Positions 1-6,292 of a DNA stretch of 6,796 nucleotides are shown one piece after another. Below the pieces are notes generated by a model that was not told the origin of the DNA, did no database searches, and saw nothing but the letters and a program-made list of their open reading frames with translations. Each line of letters begins with the position of its first letter. Positions within the stretch are counted from its first letter, which is position 1. A program made the translations under genes and the position numbers. Source of the stretch: Marinovum sp. (GTDB lineage: Bacteria > Pseudomonadota > Alphaproteobacteria > Rhodobacterales > Rhodobacteraceae); the NCBI GenBank assembly GCA_002684375.1, contig NYVC01000098.1, forward strand, positions 13,210-20,005, given 5' to 3'.

Positions 1-102
1 TGCAACATAACTTGATTAAGAGCGAGGGAAAGAGCAAAAGAACGTAGGGGACAAGTTCGTAATGGCTGCCCGGGGGGCAAAGTGACTTGCAGGAGGTGAG
101 GT

Positions 103-645
103 ATGGCAAAAACTGAGGAGTTAGAGAGGCTGCTGACGCAAGTGGCCGCTGGGGATCGCGATGCTTTTGGCGATCTTTACGCATTGACCAGTGGCAAGTT
201 ATTTGGCGTTTGCCTTCGTATTCTCGCCTCGCGCCCCAAGGCTCAGGCTGCCCTTTGGTCGACCTTTGTGGAGATTTGGCAAGACGCCAAGTCGGTACCG
301 ACCAGCGGGCTTAGGCCGATGACATGGATGATCCACGTAGCCCATCAAAAATCGATGCAGAGGTTGCGTCTTGATTTGGCTGAGGTCAGTCCAGAAATGC
401 TCGCGGATGAGGCCCAAACCAAAGGTGAATGGCCCGAAGACTTGGTCTTGAAGCCGTCGGAATATGGTCAGTTGATAAAATGTATGGAGGTGCTGCCCTG
501 GGAGCGATCCGCGGTGTTCAGATTGGCGTTTGTCGAGGGCGAGACCTATCCTGATCTGGCGGCACATTTTGACCTTCCTGTGGATACCATGCGCACTTGG
601 GTGCGGCAAGATCTGCAAATCCTATCGGAGTGTTTGGAGCGATGA
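103..645 (+). CDS. ECF-type RNA polymerase sigma factor (diverged SigK-like)
   Basis: 180 aa, about the usual length of an ECF sigma factor, which directs RNA polymerase to a small stress regulon. Region 2 lies at about residues 18-90 (DRDAFGDLYALTSGKLFGVC, then FVEIWQDA, then MTWMIHVAHQKSMQRLR). A linker follows, and region 4 lies at about 121-178 with the helix-turn-helix TYPDLAAHFDLPVDTMRTWV. The start is well set by AGGAGGTG at 91-98, four bases before ATG 103. The stop overlaps the next gene's start as ATGA, so the two are translationally coupled, the standard sigma/anti-sigma layout. Oddities: the usual acidic stretch before FVxIW (normally like EDALQEVF) reads AQAALWSTF, and the usual RR(S/G)L after TW reads RQDL, so expected acidic and basic contacts are missing. 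Family assignment is firm; regulon and activity are unknown. Confidence 0.88.
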   Translation: MAKTEELERLLTQVAAGDRDAFGDLYALTSGKLFGVCLRILASRPKAQAALWSTFVEIWQDAKSVPTSGLRPMTWMIHVAHQKSMQRLRLDLAEVSPEMLADEAQTKGEWPEDLVLKPSEYGQLIKCMEVLPWERSAVFRLAFVEGETYPDLAAHFDLPVDTMRTWVRQDLQILSECLER

Positions 646-980
646 CACAGAGTGAAGCCAAAAATACTGATAAAATTCTTGCTGGGGAATATGTGCTCGG
701 ATTGCTTTCAATTGAAGAAAACACTCAGTTTGAGGCGCGGCTTGAAACCGAACCGCACCTGCGACGTTATTACGCCGACTGGTTAGAGGATTTCGTCACC
801 CTGACCGATGATATTGGCGAGGTGGCTCCGCCAGCCGGGTTCTATGCCGGGTTGGAAAAACGGCTGTTTGATACTCAACAGGCGCCCGAACTAGCCGCTA
901 AGAGCGGCAGTTTAATTCGCTTCGTGCTGGGTGCTGCTGTGGCAATGGGGATCTGTGTCCTTATTCTTGTGGCGCTGTAA
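642..980 (+). CDS. Short RskA-like membrane anti-sigma factor lacking the periplasmic domain
   Basis: 112 aa from ATG 642, which overlaps the sigma factor stop. An upstream ATG at 597 exists in frame but lies deep inside the sigma gene. Residues 11-50 match the RskA-type N-terminal anti-sigma domain (KILAGEYVLGLLSIEENTQF, then EARLETEPHLRRYYADW), and APPAGFYAGLEKRLF at 62-76 is the usual linker. There is no HxxxCxxC zinc motif, as expected for RskA. A single hydrophobic helix at about 91-112 is the predicted membrane anchor, and the protein ends with it. Full RskA-family proteins usually continue for roughly 100 or more residues into a periplasmic domain that controls regulated proteolysis, so this one is either a natural short form or a truncation. 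It should hold the adjacent sigma factor at the membrane. A tandem repeat covers its stop codon. Confidence 0.82.
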   Translation: MTQSEAKNTDKILAGEYVLGLLSIEENTQFEARLETEPHLRRYYADWLEDFVTLTDDIGEVAPPAGFYAGLEKRLFDTQQAPELAAKSGSLIRFVLGAAVAMGICVLILVAL

Positions 981-1007
981 TTGGGCGTTTGCTGTAATTG
1001 GGCGTTT
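974..1007. repeat. Perfect 17-bp tandem direct repeat over the anti-sigma stop codon
   Basis: GCTGTAATTGGGCGTTT occurs twice with no spacer (974-990 and 991-1007). The first copy carries the last bases and TAA stop of the anti-sigma gene; the second lies in the short gap before the convergent GST gene. It looks like a recent slippage or end-joining duplication. The second copy changes nothing in the protein. Confidence 0.95.
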
Positions 1008-1017
1008 CTAGATAAGT

Positions 1018-1734
1018 TTAAATCTCAGTGGACAGACGGTAGGGTTCTTCAAAGTCAATAAATTCAGCTGTGTCTATGGCGCTGGTGATCCACTCTGCGA
1101 CTGCGGGATGGGCGCAATGGATATCGATATAGCGTTGCAAAGTTTCCGATACCGGCAGGTCATAATATTTCAAGCGCATGATGACCGGTGCGAAAAATGC
1201 GTCGATTGCTCCGAAATTTCCCGCAAGATATGGTCCCTTGGACCATAACATAATCTCTTCGCAGGCGTTTTCTATCCGCGCGATATCCCTGCGCAATGCG
1301 GGTTGATCGCGCCACAAGATACGCCCCTGGCGCGATAGATCCACGCCAATATTCATAATGCAATGGTTGCGCAGGGCCGAAAAGCCGCAGTGCATTTCCG
1401 CGCACAGGCTGCGCGCCCGTGCCCTCAATGCGGCGTCTTTGGGCCAGATAGGAAGGTCGGTAAACCGGTCTGCGAGATATTCTATAATCGCCAATGTGTC
1501 CCAAATAACCAGCGGTTTGCCACTGGCATCTGTAACAGTGTCATCAACTAAAAACGGCACAGAGCCGGCGGGTGAAAATTCTGCCACCTGACGTTTGAAG
1601 GCGGAACCCGGCGCAAAACTGTCAAATCTAATAAATCTCTCGTAGACGTCGATTTCAAAGGCCCGCAGTAGAACGCCCGCGCGCATGGACGAGCTGGAAT
1701 AGTTTTTATTGCCGATAAACAAGGTCAAAGACAT
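1018..1734 (-). CDS. Glutathione S-transferase family protein (paralogue A)
   Basis: 238 aa cytosolic GST fold. The N-terminal thioredoxin-like domain (about 1-85) has the active-site segment IGNKNYSSSSMRAGVLL near residue 7 and the cis-proline motif SVPFL at 58-62, followed by DTLAIIEYLAD. The all-alpha C-terminal domain (about 98-230) includes LCAEMHCGFSALRNHCIMNI and GPYLAGNFGAIDAFFAPV. Family members use glutathione for conjugation, reduction or isomerisation; the substrate cannot be told. ATG 1734 has AGGA six bases upstream. It lies downstream of, and is about 58% identical (hand count, 238 ungapped positions) to, the next GST gene, so the pair arose by tandem duplication. Oddity: residue 15 is Ser (codon TCG at 1690-1692), where the paralogue has Trp (TGG) in NYSSWSMR, next to the likely catalytic serines. 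Confidence 0.9.
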   Translation of the reverse strand: MSLTLFIGNKNYSSSSMRAGVLLRAFEIDVYERFIRFDSFAPGSAFKRQVAEFSPAGSVPFLVDDTVTDASGKPLVIWDTLAIIEYLADRFTDLPIWPKDAALRARARSLCAEMHCGFSALRNHCIMNIGVDLSRQGRILWRDQPALRRDIARIENACEEIMLWSKGPYLAGNFGAIDAFFAPVIMRLKYYDLPVSETLQRYIDIHCAHPAVAEWITSAIDTAEFIDFEEPYRLSTEI

Positions 1735-1799
1735 GGGCGTTCCTAATTTTGTGTCGCATTGGCCGCGTTCCGGATAGTTCGCGGGGTTCAGCAGGTTTG

Positions 1800-2528
1800 C
1801 TATACAGGCTCAGGGTCGTCGGTAGACAGTCTGAAAGGTTCCTCGAAATCCAGAAACTCTGCCGAGGTCACCGCGCCGCCGACCCAATCTTCTATGGCGG
1901 GATGTTTAAAAATTCTATTCATATAGGTTTGGCTTTCGCCGGTGACGGGCAGGCTGTAATATTTCAGACGCATCACAACTGGCGCGAAATAGGCATCCAA
2001 TGCGCTGAAATCACCTGCCAGATACGGCCCGCCGGACAAAGCCAGCATATCAGCCCATGCGGTCTCGATCCGGGCGACATCGCGGCGCACAGCGGCGTGA
2101 TCGCGCCAAATAAGTGCTCCGGCGCGGGAAAGGTCCGGGCCAATATTCATCATGCAGTGCTGACGCAGCGCGCCAAAACCGCTGTGCATTTCGGCGCATA
2201 GGTTGCGGGCTTTGGCCCGCATGGCGCGATCTTTTGGCCAGATTGCGTGATCGGCAAAGGTTTCGGCAATATATTCGACGATCGACAGCGTATCAGTGAT
2301 GATCAACGACTGATCGTGTCCATCCTGCACTGACGTGTCGATCAAAAACGGCACAGTGCCTGTTGCTCCGATCTGGTTCACTTCGGTTTTGAAAGTGCTG
2401 TTTGCGTCAAATCCGTCAATCCGAATTAGGATCTCATCATGTGCAATGCCGAAAGCCCGCAAAAGCACCCCCGCGCGCATGGACCAGCTTGAGTAGTTCG
2501 GGTTGCCAATATACAACTTGAGAGTCAT
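1800..2528 (-). CDS. Glutathione S-transferase family protein (paralogue B)
   Basis: 242 aa. Same layout as its downstream paralogue: active-site segment IGNPNYSSWSMRAGVLLRAF from residue 7, cis-proline motif TVPFLID at 58-64, DTLSIVEYIAE at 79-89, then the helical C-terminal domain with LCAEMHSGFGALRQHCMMNI and GPYLAGDFSALDAYFAPVVM. It keeps the Trp at position 15 and so looks like the more canonical copy. The C-terminus is four residues longer than in paralogue A. A 65-bp gap separates the two GST genes and a 63-bp gap separates this gene from the J-domain gene upstream; all three run in the same direction and may be partly co-transcribed. No strong Shine-Dalgarno sequence is seen before ATG 2528. 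Physiological substrate unknown. Confidence 0.9.
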   Translation of the reverse strand: MTLKLYIGNPNYSSWSMRAGVLLRAFGIAHDEILIRIDGFDANSTFKTEVNQIGATGTVPFLIDTSVQDGHDQSLIITDTLSIVEYIAETFADHAIWPKDRAMRAKARNLCAEMHSGFGALRQHCMMNIGPDLSRAGALIWRDHAAVRRDVARIETAWADMLALSGGPYLAGDFSALDAYFAPVVMRLKYYSLPVTGESQTYMNRIFKHPAIEDWVGGAVTSAEFLDFEEPFRLSTDDPEPV

Positions 2529-2540
2529 GAAAATAGACTT

Positions 2541-2561
2541 CTAAACACCAAATGCGTTTAG
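2541..2561. repeat. Small inverted repeat CTAAAC-N9-GTTTAG upstream of GST paralogue B
   Basis: CTAAAC at 2541-2546 and GTTTAG at 2556-2561 are perfect complements around a 9-base spacer, in the 63-bp gap between the J-domain gene and the GST gene. On the transcribed strand it ends about 12 bases before the GST start codon. It has no U-tract, so it is not an intrinsic terminator. It could be an operator or a weak mRNA hairpin, or chance. Confidence 0.35.
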
Positions 2562-2591
2562 CTTAGCGATCCGCTGTTTTCCCCACAAGGC

Positions 2592-3221
2592 TTATTTAAA
2601 GTTACGGCTATCTTTGATCTGGTCCCAGGCCCAGACAACCTCTTGCAACTGTTCTTCTTGATTGCGATCGCCGCCGTTCATATCCGGATGCAGAACCTTG
2701 ATCAACGCCTTGTAAGATTTGCGCACCTCGGCTTTCGACCAATGGTCTTTGGCTTCGAGAATTTCAACCGCTCGTCGCTCTGTCGGTGGCAGGCGTTTGG
2801 TGCTGACGCCGTCGGCGTTTTTGCCTGGGTTGCGCGTGGCATTTTCGCCCAGCACTTGATGGGGATCTTCGATGCCCAAACGCGCCCATGCACGGGCCTC
2901 GGGGTCGCGAAAATCCTTGGTCTCGCGTTCCCAGACCTTGTCTTTTGACATCTGCGCATTCATTTCGGCCTCGGTCGTGCCGTCAAAGAAATTCCATTTC
3001 AGGTTATATTCTCTCGCATGTTCTTTGCAGAACCAGAAAAAGTCATCCAGCACGTCGGGGGCTTTGGGCGCCCGGTATTTGCCGGCCTCCTGACAGTTCT
3101 CATGCTCGCAGACCCGACGGGATGTTTCAGACTCGCCAGACAACCCCCGTTTGCCACGCGGGTTTTTCTTTTTTGAGGATGAGACAGACATATCAAATCC
3201 GAAGGGGTCTGGTTTGGCCAT
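2592..3221 (-). CDS. Small J-domain (DnaJ-like) protein with N-terminal Cys/His cluster
   Basis: 209 aa from ATG 3221 (MAKPDPFGFDMSV). I prefer this start because an in-frame start at 3347 would run across the divergent bolA start and add 42 residues unlike the family; GAAAAGGTAAT upstream can serve as ribosome site. The C-terminal J domain (about 146-207) contains WSKAEVRKSYKALIKVLHPD with the HPD triad at 178-180, which stimulates Hsp70/DnaK ATPase. Unlike DnaJ, the J domain is at the C-terminus and there is no Gly/Phe region or CxxCxGxG zinc finger. Residues 38-68 hold Cys38, Cys43, Cys65 and His68 (VCEHENC, then WFCKEH), a possible metal site. I recall this family as typical of Alphaproteobacteria and often beside bolA, which fits here. 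The client is unknown; an iron-sulfur or redox role would be only a neighbourhood inference. Confidence 0.87.
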   Translation of the reverse strand: MAKPDPFGFDMSVSSSKKKNPRGKRGLSGESETSRRVCEHENCQEAGKYRAPKAPDVLDDFFWFCKEHAREYNLKWNFFDGTTEAEMNAQMSKDKVWERETKDFRDPEARAWARLGIEDPHQVLGENATRNPGKNADGVSTKRLPPTERRAVEILEAKDHWSKAEVRKSYKALIKVLHPDMNGGDRNQEEQLQEVVWAWDQIKDSRNFK

Positions 3222-3225
3222 GTTA

Positions 3226-3246
3226 TTACCTTTTCGACTCAGGTAA
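3226..3246. promoter_or_regulatory. Inverted repeat TTACCT-N9-AGGTAA in the divergent J-domain/bolA intergenic region
   Basis: TTACCT (3226-3231) and AGGTAA (3241-3246) are perfect 6-bp arms with a 9-base spacer, close to the middle of the 74-bp gap. One arm overlaps the presumed ribosome site of the J-domain gene, and the other overlaps its predicted transcription start, so an operator is more likely than an RNA hairpin. Short arms make chance possible. Confidence 0.35.
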
Positions 3247-3249
3247 GAG

Positions 3250-3277
3250 AGCATAGGGTATTGAAGATTAATTTGAA
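3250..3277 (-). promoter_or_regulatory. Candidate sigma70 promoter for the J-domain gene
   Basis: On the minus strand TTCAAA (3272-3277, 4/6 match to TTGACA), a 16-base spacer and TATGCT (3250-3255, 4/6 match to TATAAT) are suitably placed. Transcription would begin near 3243, giving a leader of about 22 bases. The -35 box lies next to the bolA ribosome site, so expression of the two divergent genes could be linked. No equally good promoter for bolA was found. Confidence 0.35.
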
Positions 3278-3295
3278 GGGGCTTTGAGCAAAAAA

Positions 3296-3556
3296 ATGTC
3301 ACGAACAGAAGAAATTCGCAATGCATTACAACATGTGTTTCATCCAACGCAATTGGACGTTATTGATGAAAGTGAACAACATCGGGGACATGCTGGATAT
3401 CAAGAGGGTGGCGAGAGCCATTTTCACGTTGTGATTCGTGCTGAGGCGTTTTCCGGGCAATCGCGTATTGCCCGCCACCGGTCTATTCACAGCGCGCTGG
3501 GGGCTGCGTTAATCGCAAAAATCCATGCGCTGTCACTGGACGTAGATGTGCCCTAA
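3296..3556 (+). CDS. bolA: BolA family protein
   Basis: 86 aa from ATG 3296 (MSRTEEIRNALQHVF); an in-frame TTG at 3284 would add four residues (MSKK). I chose the ATG because BolA1 proteins normally begin just before the EIR helix, though AAGGGG at 3276-3281 sits rather far from it (14 bases) and rather near the TTG (2 bases), so the start is not settled. The single BolA domain shows ESEQHRGHAGYQ (25-36), GGESHFHVVI (38-47) and the helix-turn FSGQSRIARHRSIHSALG (52-69) with the invariant His61 of RHR. BolA proteins bind monothiol glutaredoxins through a shared [2Fe-2S] cluster, using that histidine, and act in iron or redox homeostasis; some bind DNA. It is divergent from the J-domain gene and convergent with gatB. 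Confidence 0.92.
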   Translation: MSRTEEIRNALQHVFHPTQLDVIDESEQHRGHAGYQEGGESHFHVVIRAEAFSGQSRIARHRSIHSALGAALIAKIHALSLDVDVP

Positions 3557-3603
3557 GTCTGCGCTGATGTGAGTGCCTCTGCATCGCTGCACGTTTGGTC
3601 GCC

Positions 3604-5115
3604 TTAAGTTGCGAGTTTTTTCGCGACCAACTGGTTTACCGCTTTTGGATTGGCCTTGCCGCCCGTGGCCTTCATCACCTGACCAACGAACCAACCCGCC
3701 AGTTTTGGATTGGCCTTGGCCTTTTCGACCTGCGACGGGTTGTCGGCAATTACTTGATCGACTGCCGCTTCAATCGCGCCGGTGTCAGTGACCTGCTTCA
3801 TTCCGCGCTCTTCGACGATCTGTGCAGGATCACCGCCCTCGGTATAGACAATCTCGAACAGGTCTTTGGCAATCTTGCCTGAGATATCTCCACTGGCGAT
3901 CAATCCGATCACGCCAGCCAATTGCGCGGGACTGACCGGGCTGGAGGTGATTTCAAGGTCGTCTTTTTTCAACCGGCCAAACAATTCGTTGATCACCCAG
4001 TTGGCGGCCATTTTACCATCGTGCCCAGCGGCCACATGCTCAAAGAAATCCGCCGAAGCGGTTTCTGCCGTCAGCACAGAGGCATCGTATTCAGACAGGC
4101 CAAAATCGCTGATAAAACGGGCCCGTTTTGCATCGGGCAACTCGGGTAGGTTGGCGGCAATATCGTCCACCCAGCCCTGTTCAATTTCAAGGGGCAAAAG
4201 GTCGGGATCGGGAAAATAGCGGTAGTCGTGTGCCTCTTCTTTTGAGCGCATTGAGCGGGTTTCGCCCTTGTCGGGGTCATACAGCCGAGTTTCTTGCACC
4301 ACTTCACCACCAGACTCCAGAATGCTGATCTGGCGTCTTGCCTCGATATCGATCGCCTGCTGGATAAAGCGCATCGAATTCATATTCTTGATCTCGCAGC
4401 GCGTGCCCAAATGGCTGAAATCCTGTGTTGCAAAGTATTTTTCGTATTGCCCCGGTAGGCAGACTGAAACATTGACATCAGCGCGCAGATTGCCGTTTTG
4501 CATATTGCCGTCGCACGTGCCCAAATAGCGCAGAATCTGGCGTAGTTTTGTCACATATGCGGCGGCCTCTTCCGGGCCCCGGATGTCGGGACGGCTGACA
4601 ATTTCCATCAGCGCAACGCCGGTGCGATTAAGGTCTACAAACGACATATTGGGATCCATGTCATGGATCGATTTCCCTGCATCTTGCTCCATGTGGATGC
4701 GCTCGACCCGTACGAGGCGGGCCACGCCCGGTTCCATATCGACGAGGACTTCGCCCTCACCGACGATTGGATTGTAGAGTTGCGATATCTGATAGCCTTG
4801 TGGCAAGTCGGGATAGAAATAGTTTTTGCGGTCGAACGCGCTGGTCAGGTTGATCTGGGCTTTCAAACCCAGTCCGGTGCGCACGGCCTGTTCGACACAG
4901 TATTCGTTGATCACAGGCAGCATGCCGGGCATGGCGGCATCGACGAAGGCGACGTTTGCATTTGGTTCGGCGCCAAATTTTGTTGAGGCTCCAGAAAACA
5001 GTTTCGCATTACTTGAGATCTGTGCATGCACCTCCATGCCGATGACCAGTTCCCAGTCATGCTTGGCACCGGCAATCACCTTTGGTTTTGGGGTCTCATA
5101 TGTCAGATCAAGCAT
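3604..5115 (-). CDS. gatB: Aspartyl/glutamyl-tRNA(Asn/Gln) amidotransferase subunit B
   Basis: 503 aa from ATG 5115, normal for GatB. GatB is the kinase/tRNA-binding subunit of GatCAB, which converts Glu-tRNA(Gln) and, where needed, Asp-tRNA(Asn) to the amide forms; it phosphorylates the mischarged amino acid and receives ammonia from GatA. Markers: [20 protein letters not shown] near 25-44, [12 protein letters not shown] (59-70), [20 protein letters not shown] (161-180), and [20 protein letters not shown] (290-309); the C-terminal YqeY-like tail ends with [20 protein letters not shown]. The four zinc-ligand cysteines found in many GatB proteins are replaced (Ser41, Ala43, Ala56, Asp59), consistent with the alphaproteobacterial form. 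An in-frame ATG at 5169 is rejected because it lies inside the predicted promoter and adds an atypical leader; AGGTG at 5121-5125 fits ATG 5115. gatC and gatA are not in the window. Confidence 0.97.
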   Translation of the reverse strand: MLDLTYETPKPKVIAGAKHDWELVIGMEVHAQISSNAKLFSGASTKFGAEPNANVAFVDAAMPGMLPVINEYCVEQAVRTGLGLKAQINLTSAFDRKNYFYPDLPQGYQISQLYNPIVGEGEVLVDMEPGVARLVRVERIHMEQDAGKSIHDMDPNMSFVDLNRTGVALMEIVSRPDIRGPEEAAAYVTKLRQILRYLGTCDGNMQNGNLRADVNVSVCLPGQYEKYFATQDFSHLGTRCEIKNMNSMRFIQQAIDIEARRQISILESGGEVVQETRLYDPDKGETRSMRSKEEAHDYRYFPDPDLLPLEIEQGWVDDIAANLPELPDAKRARFISDFGLSEYDASVLTAETASADFFEHVAAGHDGKMAANWVINELFGRLKKDDLEITSSPVSPAQLAGVIGLIASGDISGKIAKDLFEIVYTEGGDPAQIVEERGMKQVTDTGAIEAAVDQVIADNPSQVEKAKANPKLAGWFVGQVMKATGGKANPKAVNQLVAKKLAT

Positions 5116-5147
5116 TGCATCACCTATCGCCAGTTTTGTTGCCTTTG

Positions 5148-5176
5148 GGCATAGCCAAAGCTGCGACATGTTTCAA
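5148..5176 (-). promoter_or_regulatory. Candidate sigma70 promoter of gatB
   Basis: Minus-strand TTGAAA (5171-5176, 5/6 match to TTGACA), a 17-base spacer and TATGCC (5148-5153, 3/6) lie just ahead of gatB. Transcription from about 5141 gives a leader of some 26 bases carrying the AGGTG ribosome site, and excludes the ATG at 5169. The rest of the gap to the EamA gene (5177-5359) holds no gene I can support. Confidence 0.45.
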
Positions 5177-5359
5177 TCGCTTGTGACCGGTGCCAGAGGT
5201 TTTTGCACTCTGAAACCGCAATTTTTCCGGCGGATGGTATGGGGGCGTTTTAAAAAGATCAGTTTTACAAAATCCCGTCCAGTTGTCGGCGGAAATGAAT
5301 TTCAACATCATAGTGGCCAGACACAGGTCTTTCAGGGTGGGGCGTTACGATACAGACCC

Positions 5360-6256
5360 CTAGGATAGTTTTTTGCGTGTGCCGAAAGGAACCTCAATCA
5401 ACCCCGCGAACAGGATGGCGAACGCACCGACCCATTGCAGCAACAGCATGGGTTCTTCCGGCAATAAGATTGCTGCACTTATCATGGCCACCACAACTTC
5501 TGACATCGTCAAAATGCCAACGCGTCCGGGAAATAACAGCTGCGACACCCGGAAAATGATACAAAAGCAGGGAAGTAGAAAAATAATCGACCAGACCACT
5601 GCGGTTGGAAAAGCAGTTTTCAACATGGTTATATCTGGTAGCGGAACATTAAATAATAGTCCGGCAAAGACCGCTGATATAGCAGTGGTTGCGATAAAGA
5701 TGAAGGTGGTCAAAGGCAGGATTGGAATCGTCGACCACCTTTTAAGGCAGGCGATGCCAATGGCCCAGAATATTCCCGATAAAAAGCTGAACAGGTCTCC
5801 TATGTTGAGGGGATGCTGTACAGCGTCGCCGTTCGACAGTAAGAGAACAAGGCCCAGGAAAGCCACGCAAATAGAGAGCAAGCGTTTCTTTGTCAGGGGC
5901 TCAGATAACCAAAAAACGCCAATTAAGGTCAACCAGATCGGGGTCAGATAATATAGTAACGTCGCCCGCACGACTGTTGTTTCCATCAATCCGTTTGCGT
6001 AAAGAGTGAACGCCAATCCGATCATTACAGCCGCAAAGAGTGCAGGCCCGAGGGTGCCTTGCAATGATTTGAAACCACAGATCAATAATGGCGTCAGGAC
6101 GATCAGAGGGCAGGCATTAAAAAAGACAACACTCCAAGCACCTTCAATACCCGTGCTTTCAATAAGTCTCAGTGGAAACCAATACAGCCCCCAAGCCGCG
6201 GCGCTCAAAGTAAGCGCCATGCTCAGCGTTGTATCGGAATAAATCTTTGAAAACAT
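5360..6256 (-). CDS. EamA/DMT-superfamily transporter
   Basis: 298 aa inner-membrane protein with about ten predicted helices (roughly 12-30, 43-61, 70-89, 96-116, 124-141, 151-170, 181-202, 216-236, 246-265, 270-288) forming two EamA repeats. Marker segments are LSAAAWGLYWFPLRLIE (17-33) in the first helix, LLYYLTPIWLTLIG (100-113) with SEPL (118-121) after it, and RVGILTMSEVVVAMISAAIL (245-264) followed by LPEEP and a final helix. Such permeases export or import amino acids, metabolites or drugs; the substrate cannot be predicted. I chose ATG 6256 (MFSKIY) because it gives a family-typical length; a TTG at 6361 would add 35 hydrophilic residues and sits inside the structured leader, and ATG 6220 is also possible. 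No strong ribosome site is seen. Two sampled 60-base blocks in this gene are 43% and 47% GC, against 55% and 68% in gatB. Confidence 0.9.
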   Translation of the reverse strand: MFSKIYSDTTLSMALTLSAAAWGLYWFPLRLIESTGIEGAWSVVFFNACPLIVLTPLLICGFKSLQGTLGPALFAAVMIGLAFTLYANGLMETTVVRATLLYYLTPIWLTLIGVFWLSEPLTKKRLLSICVAFLGLVLLLSNGDAVQHPLNIGDLFSFLSGIFWAIGIACLKRWSTIPILPLTTFIFIATTAISAVFAGLLFNVPLPDITMLKTAFPTAVVWSIIFLLPCFCIIFRVSQLLFPGRVGILTMSEVVVAMISAAILLPEEPMLLLQWVGAFAILFAGLIEVPFGTRKKLS

Positions 6257-6292
6257 GAAAAACCCACTACTGCGCAACAGATGTAATACGAC

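Noticed and set aside
40..62. GAAC (40-43) and CGTAA (58-62) as an ECF-type autoregulatory promoter for the sigma gene
   Set aside because: The 14-base spacing is shorter than the usual ECF spacing and the -35 lacks the GGAAC form; too weak to list.
597..641. Earlier in-frame ATG for the anti-sigma gene
   Set aside because: It lies inside the sigma factor coding region and adds 15 residues with no family match; the ATGA overlap at 642 is the standard coupled start.
1767..1789. Three GTTC direct repeats upstream of GST paralogue A, resembling an alphaproteobacterial LexA box
   Set aside because: The alphaproteobacterial LexA site is GTTC-N7-GTTC; here the spacings are 6 and 5 bases, so it does not fit, and the genes are not SOS-type.
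3222..3347. 42-residue N-terminal extension of the J-domain protein, with a hydrophobic patch that might look like a signal peptide
   Set aside because: It would overlap the divergent bolA start and the family begins near MAKPDPFGFDM; a cytosolic J protein needs no signal peptide.
3557..3603. Bidirectional terminator between convergent bolA and gatB
   Set aside because: Only an imperfect stem (GATG/CATC with scattered matches) and no U-tract on either strand.
5116..5169. 18-residue N-terminal extension of GatB from ATG 5169
   Set aside because: ATG 5169 sits between the -35 and -10 boxes of the predicted promoter, and ATG 5115 has its own AGGTG site.
5120..5311. 63-aa open frame as a real leader gene of gatB
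   Set aside because: No recognised family, no ribosome site, and it overlaps the likely gatB promoter; kept only as a low-interest finding.
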